Origin: CAMTUW01 sp947085035
Lineage (GTDB): Bacteria > Actinomycetota > Coriobacteriia > Anaerosomatales > PHET01
Assembly: GCA_947085035.1 (NCBI GenBank)
Contig: CAMTUW010000018.1
Coordinates: forward strand, 1-64,000
Direction: 5' to 3'
Length of the DNA: 64,000 nt
The stretch's first letter is position 1; each line of letters begins with the position of its first letter. The translations under genes were made by a program, and so were the position numbers. This document shows, in pieces, positions 6,828 to 15,571 of this stretch. The notes below the pieces were generated by a model. It ran no database searches. It had not been told where the DNA came from and saw only the letters and a list, made by a program, of their open reading frames with translations.

Positions 6828-8449
6828 TCACGGTCAGGAATCTCGCGGTCCCGCTCTCAACGGGCGAGCCCTCGGCGCACGCGGAGCTGATGCGCACAGC
6901 CGCCGAGCATCTGGACATCGACGTGGCGCGGATCGCCTCGCTGCGCCTGCTCAAGCGCTCCGTTGACGCGCGTCGCAAGAGTGACGTCCACTTCGTGGTG
7001 TCGCTCGGCGTGACGCTCGATGACGCGCTTCCCGAAGACGAGGCAGCCGTGGTGCGCCGCGTCGGACACGACGACGTGTTCGTCGCAGATGCCGAGCCGC
7101 CGCCCGTCATCGCGCGGCTAGCGACCGCCCCGCAGGTGCGTCCTGTCGTCGTGGGCACCGGCCCGGCGGGGCTGTTCGCGGCGCTGGCTCTGGCGCGCTC
7201 CGGCGCACGGCCGCTCGTGCTCGAGCGCGGCCAAGCGGTGGGCCCACGCGTTCGCGCGGTAGACGCCTTCATCCGCGACGGCGTGCTGGACCCGGAGTCC
7301 AACATCCAGTTCGGCGAAGGGGGCGCGGGGACCTTCTCCGACGGCAAGCTCACCACCAACACGCGTGACCCTCGCTGTCGCAGCGTTCTGGCCACGCTTG
7401 TCGGGGCCGGCGCGCCCGAGGAGATTCTGTGGCAGGCGAAGCCGCACATCGGCACGGACCATCTCACCGGCGCCGTCAAGAGACTGCGCGAGGAGATCGA
7501 ATCGCTGGGCGGCGAAGTGCGGTTCGGAACGCGGCTCTCAGACCTCATCCTCGATGCGGATGGCCACCTGCGCGCCGTTGTGACACAGAGCGATCGCGGA
7601 TGCGAGGAAATCGCCGCCGAGGCGCTGATCCTGGCCACCGGTCACAGCGCGCGAGACACCTTCGAGATGTTGCACGGCCGCGGCGCGCGTCTCGCGCAGA
7701 AGGCGTTCTCGATCGGGGTTCGTATCGAGCACGACCAGCTCATGGTTGATCGCGCGCAGTACGGCTCTGCGGCGGGTCATCCCGCGCTTGGCGCCGCGGA
7801 GTACAAGCTCTCGTGCCACCTACCCTCAGGTCGCGGGGTCTACACGTTCTGTATGTGTCCCGGGGGCTGGGTGGTGGCGGCGACGAGCGAGGCCGGAGGA
7901 GTCGTCACGAACGGCATGAGCCGATTCGCGCGTGAGGGCGCAAACGCCAATGCGGCCTTTCTGGTGAGCGTCGCGCCCACCGATTTCGAGGACGACCATC
8001 CGTTAGCGGGGGTACGCTTTCAGCAGCGGTGGGAGCGCGCGGCGTTCGAACTCGGAGGGCGGGCGTTCCGGGCCCCGGCCCAGCTCATGGGCGACTTCTT
8101 GCAGGGCGTCTCCTCCTCGGCCGCGGGCGCTGTCCAGCCCACGTATCCTCTCGGCGTCGAGTACACCGACCTCGCGAGGTGTCTCCCGGAGTTCGTTGTC
8201 TCATCGTTGCGTGAGGCGGCGCCGTTGCTCGATCGCCGCATGCGCGGATTCGCGACAGCGGACGCGCTTCTCACGGGCGTGGAGACGCGCTCGTCTTCCC
8301 CGGTGCGCGTGGTGCGCGATGACGCTCTGCAGTCGAATCTGCGCGGCGTCTACCCCTGCGGCGAGGGCGCCGGCTACGCGGGCGGCATCATGTCAGCGGC
8401 GGTGGACGGCATGCGCTGCGCCGAAGCGGTCCTTTCGCGCTATCGCTGA
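6824..8449 (+). CDS. FAD-dependent dehydrogenase, COG2509 type
   Basis: Uncharacterised FAD-dependent dehydrogenase (COG2509), 541 residues. An N-terminal region of about 90 residues precedes the FAD-binding GTGPAGLFAALALARSG (about 109-125). The family signature NIQFGEGGAGTFSDGKLTT follows, with a second flavin motif near the C-terminus (YPCGEGAGYAGGIMSA). The reaction is not known; the neighbouring HI0933-type flavoprotein suggests a shared redox role. GTG 6824 overlaps the previous stop. Its 3' end overlaps by 10 bases the end of the convergent ABC-F gene. Confidence 0.85.
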   Translation: MITVRNLAVPLSTGEPSAHAELMRTAAEHLDIDVARIASLRLLKRSVDARRKSDVHFVVSLGVTLDDALPEDEAAVVRRVGHDDVFVADAEPPPVIARLATAPQVRPVVVGTGPAGLFAALALARSGARPLVLERGQAVGPRVRAVDAFIRDGVLDPESNIQFGEGGAGTFSDGKLTTNTRDPRCRSVLATLVGAGAPEEILWQAKPHIGTDHLTGAVKRLREEIESLGGEVRFGTRLSDLILDADGHLRAVVTQSDRGCEEIAAEALILATGHSARDTFEMLHGRGARLAQKAFSIGVRIEHDQLMVDRAQYGSAAGHPALGAAEYKLSCHLPSGRGVYTFCMCPGGWVVAATSEAGGVVTNGMSRFAREGANANAAFLVSVAPTDFEDDHPLAGVRFQQRWERAAFELGGRAFRAPAQLMGDFLQGVSSSAAGAVQPTYPLGVEYTDLARCLPEFVVSSLREAAPLLDRRMRGFATADALLTGVETRSSSPVRVVRDDALQSNLRGVYPCGEGAGYAGGIMSAAVDGMRCAEAVLSRYR

Positions 8450-10236
8450 GAGGCGAGCCTGTCGGAGAGCTCCATCCAGGCGTCCTCGAGGTCGGATATC
8501 GCCTTCTCGATGTCCCGTAGACGCGCTTGGACGTCGAGCAATGCGACGTAGTCGGAGTGATCCGTTACTTTCATCTCGGTACGGATCGCCTCGGCTTTAT
8601 TGCCCATGGTGTCCAGCTTGCGTTCTGCAGACGCGAGTTCTTTCTTCAGCCGGTATTCCTCCGCCTTGGGCAACACGGGCGCGTCTTCCTTCAGCTTCGA
8701 CTCCTCGACGCTCGTCTCCTCCGGCACGGGAGTGCGCTCGTCCAGAATCCGCAGGTACTCGTCGACGCCGCCGGGAACATGGCGCAGCTTCCCATCAACC
8801 AAGGCGAACTGGTCGTCGGTGACGCGCTCCATCAGGTGTCGGTCGTGGGTGATGAGGAGAAGCGTCCCGGGCCACGTGTCCAAGAGACTCTCAATGACGG
8901 CGAGCATGTCGATGTCCAGGTCGTTATCCGGCTCATCCAAGATCAGCACGTTCGGCTGGTCCAAGAGGATGAGCATCAACTGAAGACGGCGCTTCTGTCC
9001 GCCTGACAGGTCAGATACGTATGCGGACAGCTGAGCGGGATCGAATCCCAGACGCTCCAGAAGCTGGGCGGGGGTCATCTCCTTGCCGTCGAATTCGTAG
9101 CGTGTCTTGTACCGCGAAAGGACCTCGCGAATTCGGCGGCTTCCCAGCTCGCTTAACTCATCGAGGTGTTGTGACAGGACAGCGAACTTGACGGTCTTAC
9201 CGATCTTCACGTGACCTGAGGTCGGCGTCGCCGAACCCTGGATGATATTCAATAGCGAGGTCTTGCCCGATCCGTTCTCGCCCAAGATGCCGAACCTGTC
9301 TCCCGGACCGATGTGCCACGTGATGTTGTCGATGACCGTGTTGTCGCCATAAGTCACGGTCACGTCGACAAGGTCGACGACCTGCTTGCCCAACCGAGAC
9401 ATCGCGGTACGCTTCAGCTCAAGGGTGTTTCGTACGGGGGGTTCCTCAGCGATCAGCGCACGCGCCGCCTCGACATGGAACTTCGGCTTGGTCGATCGGG
9501 CGCGAGCGCCTCGCGAAAGCCAGGCAAGTTCCTTGCGCATGAGGTTTCGGCGTTTCTGCTCGGCCGTGCTCGCCGCCTCCGCGCGCTCCACACGTTGCAG
9601 CACATAGGCCGAGTACCCGCCAGCGAACTGCTCCACCTGCCCGTCACGCACATCCCACATGCCAAGGCATACCTCATCGAGAAACCAGCGGTCGTGCGTG
9701 ACCACGAGAAGCGCACCTGACTTCTTCGGCCAACGGTTCTTGAGGTGGTTGGCCAGCCACGCGATCGCGTGGACATCGAGGTGGTTGGTGGGCTCGTCGA
9801 GCATGAGCACATCGCAGTCCGCGATGAGCACGCGGGCAAGATCCACGCGACGTCGCTGCCCGCCGGACAGCTCGGAGATTCGATTCTCCCAGGGGATATC
9901 TGCGATGAGCCCGCGAATGATGTTGCGGATCCGGGCATCGGACGCCCAGGTGTACTCGGGCACGTCTCCGACGATGGAGCGGGCCACGGTTGCGTCCGGA
10001 TCGAGGTCATCGGTCTGCTCAAGCGTATGGATCGTGGTCCCGCCGCGCCGGATGATGCGGCCGCTGTCGGGCTCTACGGTGTCGGCAAGCAGCGAAAGGA
10101 GCGTTGACTTGCCCTCGCCGTTGCCGCCAACGATGCCGATGCGGTCGCCCTCGTCGATCCCCAGAGTGACCGAGTCGAAGAGCTTCTTCGTCGGGTATTC
10201 AAGATGGATACTGTCGCAACCAAGAAGACATGCCAC
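8440..10236 (-). CDS. ABC-F family ATPase (Uup/EttA type)
   Basis: Cytoplasmic ABC-F protein with two nucleotide-binding domains and no membrane part; relatives act on the ribosome. Domain 1 has GGNGEGKSTLL, LSGGQRRRVDLARVL and MLDEPTNHLD. Domain 2 has GENGSGKTSLL, LSGGQKRRLQL and ILDEPDNDLD, where the usual TN is replaced by DN. The C-terminal 80 or so residues form a charged coiled coil as in Uup. GTG 10236 gives the actinobacterial N-terminus (ACLLGCDSIHLEYPT) with GAGG 8 bases upstream; TTG 10251 is also open. It converges on the flavoprotein gene and diverges from the gene at 10364. Confidence 0.9.
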   Translation of the reverse strand: MACLLGCDSIHLEYPTKKLFDSVTLGIDEGDRIGIVGGNGEGKSTLLSLLADTVEPDSGRIIRRGGTTIHTLEQTDDLDPDATVARSIVGDVPEYTWASDARIRNIIRGLIADIPWENRISELSGGQRRRVDLARVLIADCDVLMLDEPTNHLDVHAIAWLANHLKNRWPKKSGALLVVTHDRWFLDEVCLGMWDVRDGQVEQFAGGYSAYVLQRVERAEAASTAEQKRRNLMRKELAWLSRGARARSTKPKFHVEAARALIAEEPPVRNTLELKRTAMSRLGKQVVDLVDVTVTYGDNTVIDNITWHIGPGDRFGILGENGSGKTSLLNIIQGSATPTSGHVKIGKTVKFAVLSQHLDELSELGSRRIREVLSRYKTRYEFDGKEMTPAQLLERLGFDPAQLSAYVSDLSGGQKRRLQLMLILLDQPNVLILDEPDNDLDIDMLAVIESLLDTWPGTLLLITHDRHLMERVTDDQFALVDGKLRHVPGGVDEYLRILDERTPVPEETSVEESKLKEDAPVLPKAEEYRLKKELASAERKLDTMGNKAEAIRTEMKVTDHSDYVALLDVQARLRDIEKAISDLEDAWMELSDRLASQR

Positions 10237-10331
10237 GTGGGCGAACCTCAATCCTCACAGAGCCGGTGGGTACACACAGGATACCCGCGAAATCAGCGTG
10301 GCGGGTTTCCTCGGTCTTGACCCGGAAACGC

Positions 10332-10337
10332 TACACT
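10332..10337 (+). promoter_or_regulatory. -10 element (TACACT) for the 10364 gene
   Basis: TACACT lies 26 bases before GTG 10364, and a GGGAGGAGG ribosome site sits between them. No convincing -35 is visible, which is common in this window. Confidence 0.4.
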
Positions 10338-10363
10338 GGAGCCACTGGTAGGGAGGAGGAGCT

Positions 10364-11008
10364 GTGGCAACTGACGCCCACGACGTTTCAAGCGAAGAGT
10401 CGGAAGAGCACATCCATGACGTCTACACTCTCGCCAACATCATCACCGTGCTTCGTCTCATCCTGGTACCTATCTTCCTCGCGGTACTGCTGTCCGATCG
10501 CAGCGACGTCCTCGCGTTCGGGCTGTTCGCGCTTGCTGCCTCGACCGACTGGCTCGACGGCCAGATAGCGCGGCGCACGGGAACTGTGACCGAGCTGGGC
10601 AAGGCTATCGACCCGCTCGTGGATAGACTTCTCATCGCCGCCGGCGTCCTGGGACTGTTTCTCATCGGACGCATCCCGCTGTGGTTGCCGGCGCTGCTCG
10701 TGGCTCGCGATACCTATCTGCTGGGGGGTGCCGCGGTTCTGGTGCGACGCAAGGCTCGTCGTCCTCCGGTCACCTTCATCGGCAAGGCGACCACCATGTT
10801 GCTGCTTCTCGGTTTCGCGGGTCTCATCCTCAATTGGCCGCAGGTGCCTGGAATCGGACTCGTCACAACCTTCGAGCTACCGGGTTTCGGGAGCGAACCC
10901 GTCGCGTTGTGGATGTGGTTCGTGTACGCGGGGGTCGTGACGTCGCTCATGACTGCGGTCATCTACACGAAGCAAGCACGCCGGTCGTTGGCTGCTGTTG
11001 GTTCCTGA
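10364..11008 (+). CDS. CDP-alcohol phosphatidyltransferase (PgsA-like)
   Basis: Integral membrane enzyme that joins a CDP-activated lipid to an alcohol such as glycerol phosphate or phosphatidylglycerol. The active-site signature is complete: Asp-Gly-x2-Ala-Arg-x8-Gly-x3-Asp-x3-Asp, in DGQIARRTG...LGKAIDPLVD. Several hydrophobic helices follow. A second family member lies at 55965, in the conserved actinobacterial pgsA place, so this copy may be a cardiolipin synthase-type or other paralogue; the sequence alone does not decide. GTG 10364 has a strong ribosome site. The sugar-nucleotide transferase starts 24 bases after its stop. Confidence 0.85.
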   Translation: MATDAHDVSSEESEEHIHDVYTLANIITVLRLILVPIFLAVLLSDRSDVLAFGLFALAASTDWLDGQIARRTGTVTELGKAIDPLVDRLLIAAGVLGLFLIGRIPLWLPALLVARDTYLLGGAAVLVRRKARRPPVTFIGKATTMLLLLGFAGLILNWPQVPGIGLVTTFELPGFGSEPVALWMWFVYAGVVTSLMTAVIYTKQARRSLAAVGS

Positions 11009-11032
11009 TGGGCCTGTGAGTAGGAGGAGCGC

Positions 11033-13543
11033 ATGAAAGCCGTAATCATGGCCGGCGGAGAGGGGACACGTCTCAGGCCCATGACGTCGCTGCTCCCCAA
11101 GCCGATGGTGCCCATCGTGAACCAGCCGGTGATGGAACACATCATCGGGTTGGTCAAGCATCACGGAATCACCGAGATGGTCGCCACACTCGCGTTCATG
11201 CCGCAGGTCATCACCGACTACTTCGGTGACGGTGATGAGTGGGATGTGTCCATCGAGTACGCCATCGAGGAGACGCCACTGGGCACCGCCGGTTCTGTCA
11301 AGAACGCCTCCCATCTGTTGCCAGACGACGAGCCGTTCCTCGTCATCAGCGGTGACGGGATCACCGACATCGACCTGACGGAACTGATCGCGTTTCATCG
11401 ACGATCCGGTGGGGCGGTGACGATCGCGCTCAAGGCGGTCGACGATCCACTCGATTTCGGAGTCGTCATCACCCGTGAGGATGGTCGTATCGACAGATTT
11501 CTGGAAAAGCCCACGTGGGGACAGGTGTTCAGCGACACCATCAACACCGGCATCTACGTCATCGAGCCGTGGGTACTCGATGAGATTCCAGAGGGAGTGC
11601 AATACGACTTCTCGGCCGAGCTGTTCCCCAAACTGATGGCCCAAGGCCATCAGTTGTACGGTTCCGTTTCCGAGTGCTACTGGTGCGACGTTGGAAGCCG
11701 CGACAGCTACTTGGACGTGCATCGCGCCATTCTCGATGGCCGCGCTCACATCCATATCCCGGGCGTGCATGCCCGCGATGGACTCTGGGTCGCCGACACC
11801 GCCACGATACATCCCGAAGCGCAGCTGGGAGACAAGGTCGTGATCGGCGAGAACGTGACGATTCGCGCGGGCGCTTTCGTGGGAGACCACGTGGTCATCG
11901 GTGACAACTGTGTCATCGGAGCCGATGCGCGTATCGACCATTCGGTGCTGTGGGACGACACCTTCGTTGACAAGCAGGCGATCGTGACCGGCTCGGTGCT
12001 CTGTCGGCGAGTCGACGTACGGGCCCGTGCCGTTCTTGACGCCGGGGTCACGATCGGCTCGGAGGCAGTTGTCGAGAAGGGCGCACACGTCGCGTCAAAC
12101 GTCCAGGTGTTTCCCTACAAGCGGATCGAACCCTCCGCGATGCTCACCACTTCGCTTGTCTGGCAATCGACCGCTCCCCGGTCCTTGTTCGCCGAGTCGG
12201 GAGTATGCGGGTTGGTCGGCATCGACATCACCGCTGAGCTCGCGCTCAAAGTCGCCCAAGCGTTCGGTTCGACCTTGCCCAAGGGCGGACACGTCGTCGC
12301 GACCCGTGACACGTCGCGGGCGTCTCGCATGATCAAGCGGGCGATGGTCGCGGGGCTCAATGCGGTGGGCATCAACGTGCGCGACATGAGAGTCGCCGCC
12401 CCGGCGGTCAGTCGGTTCACGACACAGAAGACGCGCTGTGTCGGCGGGATCCACATCTCGGTCTCTCGCAACGACCCTCAGTCGCTGCAGATCGACTTCT
12501 TCGACAAGAACGGACTTGACCTCGCGCCGTGGAGCCAGAAGAAGATCGAGCGACTCTACTTCCGGGGTGAGTTCCGCCGTGCGTTCTTCGACGAGGTGGG
12601 TCAGATCGTCTACCCGCCGCGTCCACTCGAGTACTACGCCAGCGCGCTCAACGACGCGATCACCGAGGTCGGCGGCGACGGCACATGGCTGAAAGTCGTC
12701 GCTGACATGGGGTGCGGACTGGCCTCGCTCACGCTGCCAACGGTCGCGCACGACTGGCGTCTGAACGTCGTTGCCCTCAATCCCGTGGTGGACACTGAAT
12801 CGTATGCAGGTTGCGGGAACGTGGCTGAAGAGTCCTTCGACCTTCTCGGCAAGAGTGCTCAGTTGTTCGGTGCGGATTTCGCGGTGATGTTCGATCGAAG
12901 CGCCGAGCGCATTCGCCTGCTCACGCGCGGGGGTGTGCTCTTGGACGGCGATACCGCGCTTCACGCGATGGTGGAACTCTGGTGCAGGGCGCGCCGCAAC
13001 GTCGAGGGCGCCATCGCGGTGCCGCTCGTCGCCTCCACAGTGGTCGAAGCGATCGCTTCTCGTCATGGCCGCGAGGTCATCAGGCCGGGACACAGCGGAC
13101 GCTCGCTGGCTCAAGCTCTCCTCGACGGCAGCGCGGTGTTCGCGGGAGGAACCGAAGGGGAGTTCCTGTTCGGCGACTTCTTCCCGGCGTTTGACGGGGT
13201 GTTGGCCGTGGGTATGCTGGCTAGGATGCTCGCCTCGGAAGACACGACACTCGATGAGGTTGTCGCCTCACTTCCACCGTTTTACAAAGTGGCGCTGGGC
13301 GTGTTTTGCCCGGTCGACAGAAAAGGAGCGGTCATGCGAGCCGTGACCGATGCATCAGTCGAGTTCCACGCTGATTTTCGTGAGGGAGTGCGCATCATCC
13401 ACGACGACGGATGGGCGCTCGTGTCACCTGATTCGAGTGAGCCATTCGTTGGTGTGTGGGCAGAAGCGAGCACGGAAGCGGCCGCCTTCGAGCGCGCTGG
13501 CTACTGGCGAGAGATCGTCGAGCGAGCGATCCCTGTCGGCTGA
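11033..13543 (+). CDS. Sugar-1-phosphate nucleotidyltransferase fused to a degenerate phosphomannomutase domain
   Basis: An 836-residue protein of the actinobacterial mannose-1-phosphate guanylyltransferase-like family. Residues 1-235 are a nucleotidyltransferase with GGEGTRLRPMTSLLPKPM and FLEKPTWGQVFSDTINTG. Residues 250-365 are left-handed beta-helix hexapeptide repeats. Residues 385-836 have the phosphomannomutase fold. In that part the phosphoserine loop normally reading TASHNP is SVSRNDP (about 477-483). The metal loop normally DGDADR is DRSAER (about 621-626). Mutase activity is therefore doubtful, while the transferase half looks active. AGGAGG precedes ATG 11033. A role in making GDP-mannose or a similar sugar nucleotide for envelope glycans is likely. 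Confidence 0.85.
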   Translation: MKAVIMAGGEGTRLRPMTSLLPKPMVPIVNQPVMEHIIGLVKHHGITEMVATLAFMPQVITDYFGDGDEWDVSIEYAIEETPLGTAGSVKNASHLLPDDEPFLVISGDGITDIDLTELIAFHRRSGGAVTIALKAVDDPLDFGVVITREDGRIDRFLEKPTWGQVFSDTINTGIYVIEPWVLDEIPEGVQYDFSAELFPKLMAQGHQLYGSVSECYWCDVGSRDSYLDVHRAILDGRAHIHIPGVHARDGLWVADTATIHPEAQLGDKVVIGENVTIRAGAFVGDHVVIGDNCVIGADARIDHSVLWDDTFVDKQAIVTGSVLCRRVDVRARAVLDAGVTIGSEAVVEKGAHVASNVQVFPYKRIEPSAMLTTSLVWQSTAPRSLFAESGVCGLVGIDITAELALKVAQAFGSTLPKGGHVVATRDTSRASRMIKRAMVAGLNAVGINVRDMRVAAPAVSRFTTQKTRCVGGIHISVSRNDPQSLQIDFFDKNGLDLAPWSQKKIERLYFRGEFRRAFFDEVGQIVYPPRPLEYYASALNDAITEVGGDGTWLKVVADMGCGLASLTLPTVAHDWRLNVVALNPVVDTESYAGCGNVAEESFDLLGKSAQLFGADFAVMFDRSAERIRLLTRGGVLLDGDTALHAMVELWCRARRNVEGAIAVPLVASTVVEAIASRHGREVIRPGHSGRSLAQALLDGSAVFAGGTEGEFLFGDFFPAFDGVLAVGMLARMLASEDTTLDEVVASLPPFYKVALGVFCPVDRKGAVMRAVTDASVEFHADFREGVRIIHDDGWALVSPDSSEPFVGVWAEASTEAAAFERAGYWREIVERAIPVG

Positions 13544-13620
13544 GTGACGCTGCATGTACCATGGACTGATCTCAGCGGCTTTCCTCGTTCGAATCCATAT
13601 CGGAAGGACCACAAGACCTG

Positions 13621-15534
13621 ATGACAGACGGTGCCGACACTGTTGCCGAAACGAACCATGCCGCTCGGCGTGACCAGCGCGTGAAAGAGCGCAGGCAGAC
13701 GCGCCGTCATCCAGTGGGATGGATCGTCTTCGGTGCGGCCCTCGCAGTGATTCTTACTCTTGTCGCCGCAGAAGTCGCGCTGACGACCGATAGGATTCAT
13801 CCGGGAGTGTCGGTCGCGGGGGTCTCGGTGGGCGGTATGAAACCCGACTCGGCGCGCGCTGTTCTCGAAACGTCGCTTCCCGCCCGCATCGAGGCGCCTG
13901 TCGTGGTTCGGTATGGCGAGAAGACGTGGCAGGTGAAAGCAGAAGACATCGGCCTCGGGTTCGCGTACGACGATATGATCGCCAGCGCCATGCGAGTTGG
14001 GCGCACAGGGGGAGTCTGGCGCTACTTCACTGAACGGATGGGCGCATGGATCAGCGGCGTTGATCTCGATGCGGTACCCACAGCGGAGCCGGTTCGTTCG
14101 CAGACAGTTCTCGCTCGGATCTCATCGACGATCGACGTGGCTGCAGTTGACGCGTCGGTGAGGGTGTCTGGAACCTCAGTCGCCGCGGTTCCGGGCACCG
14201 ATGGTGCGGCGCTCGATCATACCCGGGCTCGCGAGGCGATTCTTGCCGCGATGGTTGGCGAGAAGCGCACAGTGGACGCACCGATACGCGTGGTTCCGAT
14301 GGACGTGACCCTCGCAGAAGCCGAGGCGACCGCGCGCATGGCCGAGCGCATGCTCTCCGGCACGGCCACGGTCACACATGCCGACGGTTCGTGGACGTTT
14401 CAGCCGACACTCCTCGCCAAGCTTGTCGCGTTCAGGCGTAGCGATGCACCACCTGAGTCGTTCGCGGCCACGGTTTCTGATGAAGAAACGCTGACGCCTG
14501 ACGCTCTAGCCTCGCGCGAAGTGACTCTGGTCGCCTACGTGTCTCCGAAGGCCGTGGCGAAACACGTGGTCCCCGTGGTGGGCGCGAAGCTGGGCACTCC
14601 TGCGATAGACGCTGAGTTCAAGACATCGGCCGGACGCGTGACGATCATCCCATCCAAAGATGGTGTCGGGCCGGACGTCGACGGTCTGGCCACCGACCTG
14701 ACGGAGGCGTTGGCGCAGGCCGGAGGCGGACGAAGTGTCGAACTCCGGACCATACGCGCCCAGCCCGAGATCACGACCGAGAAGGCCCGCGCGATGGGGG
14801 TCGCGGAGCGCATAGCGCGGTTCACGACCACCTACTCGGCCTCGAATCGGCCGCGCGTGAACAACATCCACCTGCTCGGGGACGCTCTTGACGGCACCCT
14901 CATCGCCCCCGGCGACACGTTCTCATTCAACGGTACGATCGGTCCCAGAACGGCTGCGAAGGGCTACCAGGAGGCCGGCGCCATCGTGAATGGCAGGCTG
15001 GTTCCCCAGCTGGGTGGCGGTATCTGTCAGGTGGGAACGACGCTGTACAACGCCGTCTATGAGTCCGGTCTGCCGATCGTTGAACGTCGTAACCACTCGT
15101 TCTACATCGACATCTACCCGAAAGGCCGCGACGCCACAGTGTCGTGGGGCGGGCCCGATATCAGGTTCAAGAACGATACCGAGCACTGGGTGCTCATCTC
15201 GGTCTCGTATTCGAGCACGTCCGTCACCATCGCTTTGTATGGCACGGATCCCGGCTACGACGTCGAGTCCCGCGTGGGCTCGTGGACGGGTATCAAGCCG
15301 TTCCCGATCGAGGAGATCAAGGACCCGACGATGTATGTGGGTGCCAAGACGATCGAGGAGTCGGGCGTCACGGGTCGTTCGATCACGGTGTGGCGTACGG
15401 TGTATCGTGATGGCGAGGTGCTTCGCGAGGAGACCTTCGTGTCCAGATACCGGCCCAAGACGCAGGTGGTCCGTGTCGGCACCAAGCCGAAGGTGAAGGG
15501 CTCATCGCCAACGACGACATCACCGGTTCCATAA
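13621..15534 (+). CDS. VanW-family envelope protein with peptidoglycan-binding and G5 domains
   Basis: A 637-residue envelope protein of the YoaR/VanW type. A basic cytoplasmic N-terminus of about 35 residues is followed by one membrane helix (about 36-60). Two peptidoglycan-binding-4-like repeats follow, each opening near a GVSVGGM-type or PAIDAEF segment. The VanW domain has FSFNGTIGPRTAAKGY and the GGGICQVGTTLYNAV core. The last 80 or so residues end with the G5-like VYRDGEVLREETFVSRYRP. VanW function is not settled; cell-wall binding is inferred from the domains. It lies 77 bases after the transferase gene, with GGAAGGA upstream of ATG 13621. Confidence 0.88.
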   Translation: MTDGADTVAETNHAARRDQRVKERRQTRRHPVGWIVFGAALAVILTLVAAEVALTTDRIHPGVSVAGVSVGGMKPDSARAVLETSLPARIEAPVVVRYGEKTWQVKAEDIGLGFAYDDMIASAMRVGRTGGVWRYFTERMGAWISGVDLDAVPTAEPVRSQTVLARISSTIDVAAVDASVRVSGTSVAAVPGTDGAALDHTRAREAILAAMVGEKRTVDAPIRVVPMDVTLAEAEATARMAERMLSGTATVTHADGSWTFQPTLLAKLVAFRRSDAPPESFAATVSDEETLTPDALASREVTLVAYVSPKAVAKHVVPVVGAKLGTPAIDAEFKTSAGRVTIIPSKDGVGPDVDGLATDLTEALAQAGGGRSVELRTIRAQPEITTEKARAMGVAERIARFTTTYSASNRPRVNNIHLLGDALDGTLIAPGDTFSFNGTIGPRTAAKGYQEAGAIVNGRLVPQLGGGICQVGTTLYNAVYESGLPIVERRNHSFYIDIYPKGRDATVSWGGPDIRFKNDTEHWVLISVSYSSTSVTIALYGTDPGYDVESRVGSWTGIKPFPIEEIKDPTMYVGAKTIEESGVTGRSITVWRTVYRDGEVLREETFVSRYRPKTQVVRVGTKPKVKGSSPTTTSPVP

Positions 15535-15571
15535 GGGCGAGACGCACATCCGCGAGGATAGGGGAGTTCAC

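Noticed and set aside
10877..12088. 403-codon open frame antisense to the sugar nucleotidyltransferase
   Set aside because: A His/Asp/Arg-rich shadow frame with no start signal; the + strand has clear nucleotidyltransferase and hexapeptide sequence.
13575..13605. GTTCGAATCC resembling a tRNA T-loop
   Set aside because: The flanking five-base arms do not pair and no anticodon or acceptor stem is found around it.
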